Under the pieces are notes generated by a model, which was not told the DNA's origin, did not search any database, and saw only the letters and a program-made list of their open reading frames with translations. A stretch of 64,000 bases of DNA from Pseudoblastomonas marina (lineage in GTDB: Bacteria; Pseudomonadota; Alphaproteobacteria; Sphingomonadales; Sphingomonadaceae), in assembly GCF_014641655.1 (NCBI RefSeq), contig NZ_BMID01000001.1, forward strand, positions 620,001 to 684,000. Reading direction: 5' to 3'. Below, one piece after another: positions 62,875 through 64,000 of the stretch (position 1 is its first letter; the number at the start of each line of letters is the position of its first letter). The position numbers were made by a program, and so were the translations under genes.

Positions 62875-63578
62875 GCGTGAAGATCCGGGCGCACCTGCCG
62901 TTCACGGCGCTGGCGGGCGTCGCGGTATTCGCCATGGCGGCGTGTTCCGAACCCGCCGCGGAAGGCGCGGCTCAGGATGCGGCAGCGGGCCGTCAGGCCG
63001 CCGCCATTCCCGACAGCCTCGCGCCTTTCGGCGACGGCTATCCCGCGGCCGGGGATCCGTGCCGCCAGCTGGGCGAGAGCGCGGCAACCTCCAACTATCT
63101 CGACGACAGCGCGCTGCTGGTCGGCTGCCCGACGCAAGAATCCGCCGAGGCCCTGGGCGGATCGGTGGTCGCGACGATCGACGGGGTCCGGCTGGTCTCG
63201 GTGCCTGCGGCGATGGGCGAGAACGGCCCGCCGCCGCCGCCCGACGAACCGGGCGACGCGCTGGTGGAAGGCACGGACTACAACGCCACGACCCAGCTCC
63301 CCTGCGGGTTCGGCGGCGCGGAGCCGAACGAGAGCTGCTTCGCCGGCGTCAAGCGCCGATGGGCGGAGGACGGCACCACGCTGGTCGAGGTGAAGAAGCC
63401 CGACGGGCGCACCCGCGCTATCTTCGTGCGGGGCACGACCCCCTATGGCGCCGACAGCGCCCAGTCCGACGGCTCGGCGGGATGGGATTTCGCGGTCGCC
63501 CGCTCCGGGGACCGGACCACGGTGACGTTCGGCCCGGAGACCTACGTGCTGGTCGACGCCTTCCTCGAAGGCGGCTGA
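62865..63578 (+). CDS. lipoprotein of unknown function
   Basis: 237 residues from ATG 62865, overlapping the upstream gene's end. Lipobox FAMAAC. An Ala-rich linker is followed by a mixed domain with four cysteines, including [27 protein letters not shown] and [12 protein letters not shown], that could form two disulfides. A second domain (about 165-237) begins [18 protein letters not shown]. It is coupled to the duplicated-domain protein upstream, suggesting a joint envelope function. Confidence 0.75.
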   Translation: MSVSVKIRAHLPFTALAGVAVFAMAACSEPAAEGAAQDAAAGRQAAAIPDSLAPFGDGYPAAGDPCRQLGESAATSNYLDDSALLVGCPTQESAEALGGSVVATIDGVRLVSVPAAMGENGPPPPPDEPGDALVEGTDYNATTQLPCGFGGAEPNESCFAGVKRRWAEDGTTLVEVKKPDGRTRAIFVRGTTPYGADSAQSDGSAGWDFAVARSGDRTTVTFGPETYVLVDAFLEGG

Positions 63579-63588
63579 CGCGCGAAAC

Positions 63589-63825
63589 TCAGCGCTTCCA
63601 CAGCCAGTAGAGGATCGCCAGGTTGATCGCCGGGGCGAGGATCGCCGACGCCGGTCCGCCCAGGCCGATCTTGTCGGCGAGGAGGTTCCAGGGCAGGCCC
63701 AGCGGGATCAGGAACAAGCCGGAGAGCGGGTCCTGTTCCTGTCCGAACCAGCCGAAGGTGCCCACTGCCAGCAAGGCCAGCGCGATGGCGTAGAGGGCGG
63801 CGAACAGAATGACGACGATTTTCAC
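63589..63825 (-). CDS. small two-helix membrane protein
   Basis: 78 residues from GTG 63825, with GGGGGATC ribosome site. Two membrane helices: VVILFAALYAIALALLAVG and a C-terminal PASAILAPAINLAILYWLW. A short loop FGWFGQEQDPLSGLFLIPLGLPW lies between. Convergent with the lipoprotein. Nothing is recognised in 63826-64000, which includes its promoter region. Confidence 0.7.
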   Translation of the reverse strand: MKIVVILFAALYAIALALLAVGTFGWFGQEQDPLSGLFLIPLGLPWNLLADKIGLGGPASAILAPAINLAILYWLWKR

Positions 63826-64000
63826 GGTGTGATCCCCCACTGTGGAACGCCCGGGATAGGACCGGGCGGCCCGGGCTGCAATCGAATGGTGGCCCGCAAG
63901 CTCGCGGGCAGCTGCCCCAGCGCCCCCCCGAATATACCCCCGCGCCCTCCTTGTATCCCCGTGCGCGCACCCCATCTAAGGTGTAGCTACCAGTCGCGAT

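Overview
The window is a 64 kb piece of a GC-rich (roughly two-thirds G+C by eye) alphaproteobacterial chromosome, most likely Sphingomonadales and probably Erythrobacteraceae-like. Supporting signs are the DUF3297 protein, AstD and SelO, the YfgM-like/BamB pair, HWE-type histidine kinases, ECF sigma promoters and many secreted or lipid-anchored small proteins. This placement is an inference from gene content; no rRNA is present. I see no phage, plasmid, insertion sequence or CRISPR array. Gene density is high, with three tRNA genes (Trp, Val, Arg).

Left part (1-5970): a five-gene minus-strand operon of a cytochrome P450, an MBOAT O-acyltransferase, an SGNH-fold partner, a radical SAM enzyme with four extra C-terminal cysteines, and an Fe(II)/2-oxoglutarate dioxygenase cut by the window edge. 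Tight stop/start overlaps tie most of them together. It looks like an undescribed small-molecule or glycoconjugate tailoring pathway and is the best candidate for a new system.

6-24 kb: the usually compact block tRNA-Trp, secE, nusG, rplK, rplA is present but split by two inserted segments. The first holds a PilZ protein, a large trimeric autotransporter adhesin, a 49-residue protein, an alanine/glycine symporter and a TPR protein. The second holds a histidine kinase with a complete ethylene-receptor-type membrane domain, an MsrQ-like haem protein, an HhH lipoprotein, and a MHYT-GGDEF-EAL protein translationally coupled to a BLUF blue-light sensor. A second, paralogous adhesin follows rplA. 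PilZ, GGDEF/EAL and BLUF together with adhesins suggest light- and c-di-GMP-linked surface behaviour.

24-31 kb: a CinA-like protein, a Baeyer-Villiger-type monooxygenase, and an ECF sigma/anti-sigma pair divergent from a subtilase. A palindromic double promoter separates the sigma gene from the protease, and a third copy of the same promoter lies in front of a PRC-barrel secreted protein, so the local regulon can be read from the sequence. A LuxR solo and a MarR-like gene follow.

31-54 kb: mostly housekeeping: rimO, serS-surE-K+ channel, a small stress protein behind a perfect EcfG-type promoter, tRNA-Val, astD, selO, an alpha/beta hydrolase with a glycosyltransferase, yfgM-like/bamB, an isoprenylcysteine-methyltransferase-like protein, rsmE-gshA, ubiA, yhhQ and tRNA-Arg.

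54-64 kb: a PAS-HWE kinase, a low-GC amidohydrolase that looks horizontally acquired, a PMT-type glycosyltransferase, an S9 peptidase, apaG with a lipoprotein, a membrane protein followed by a decayed copy of itself, and small secreted proteins.
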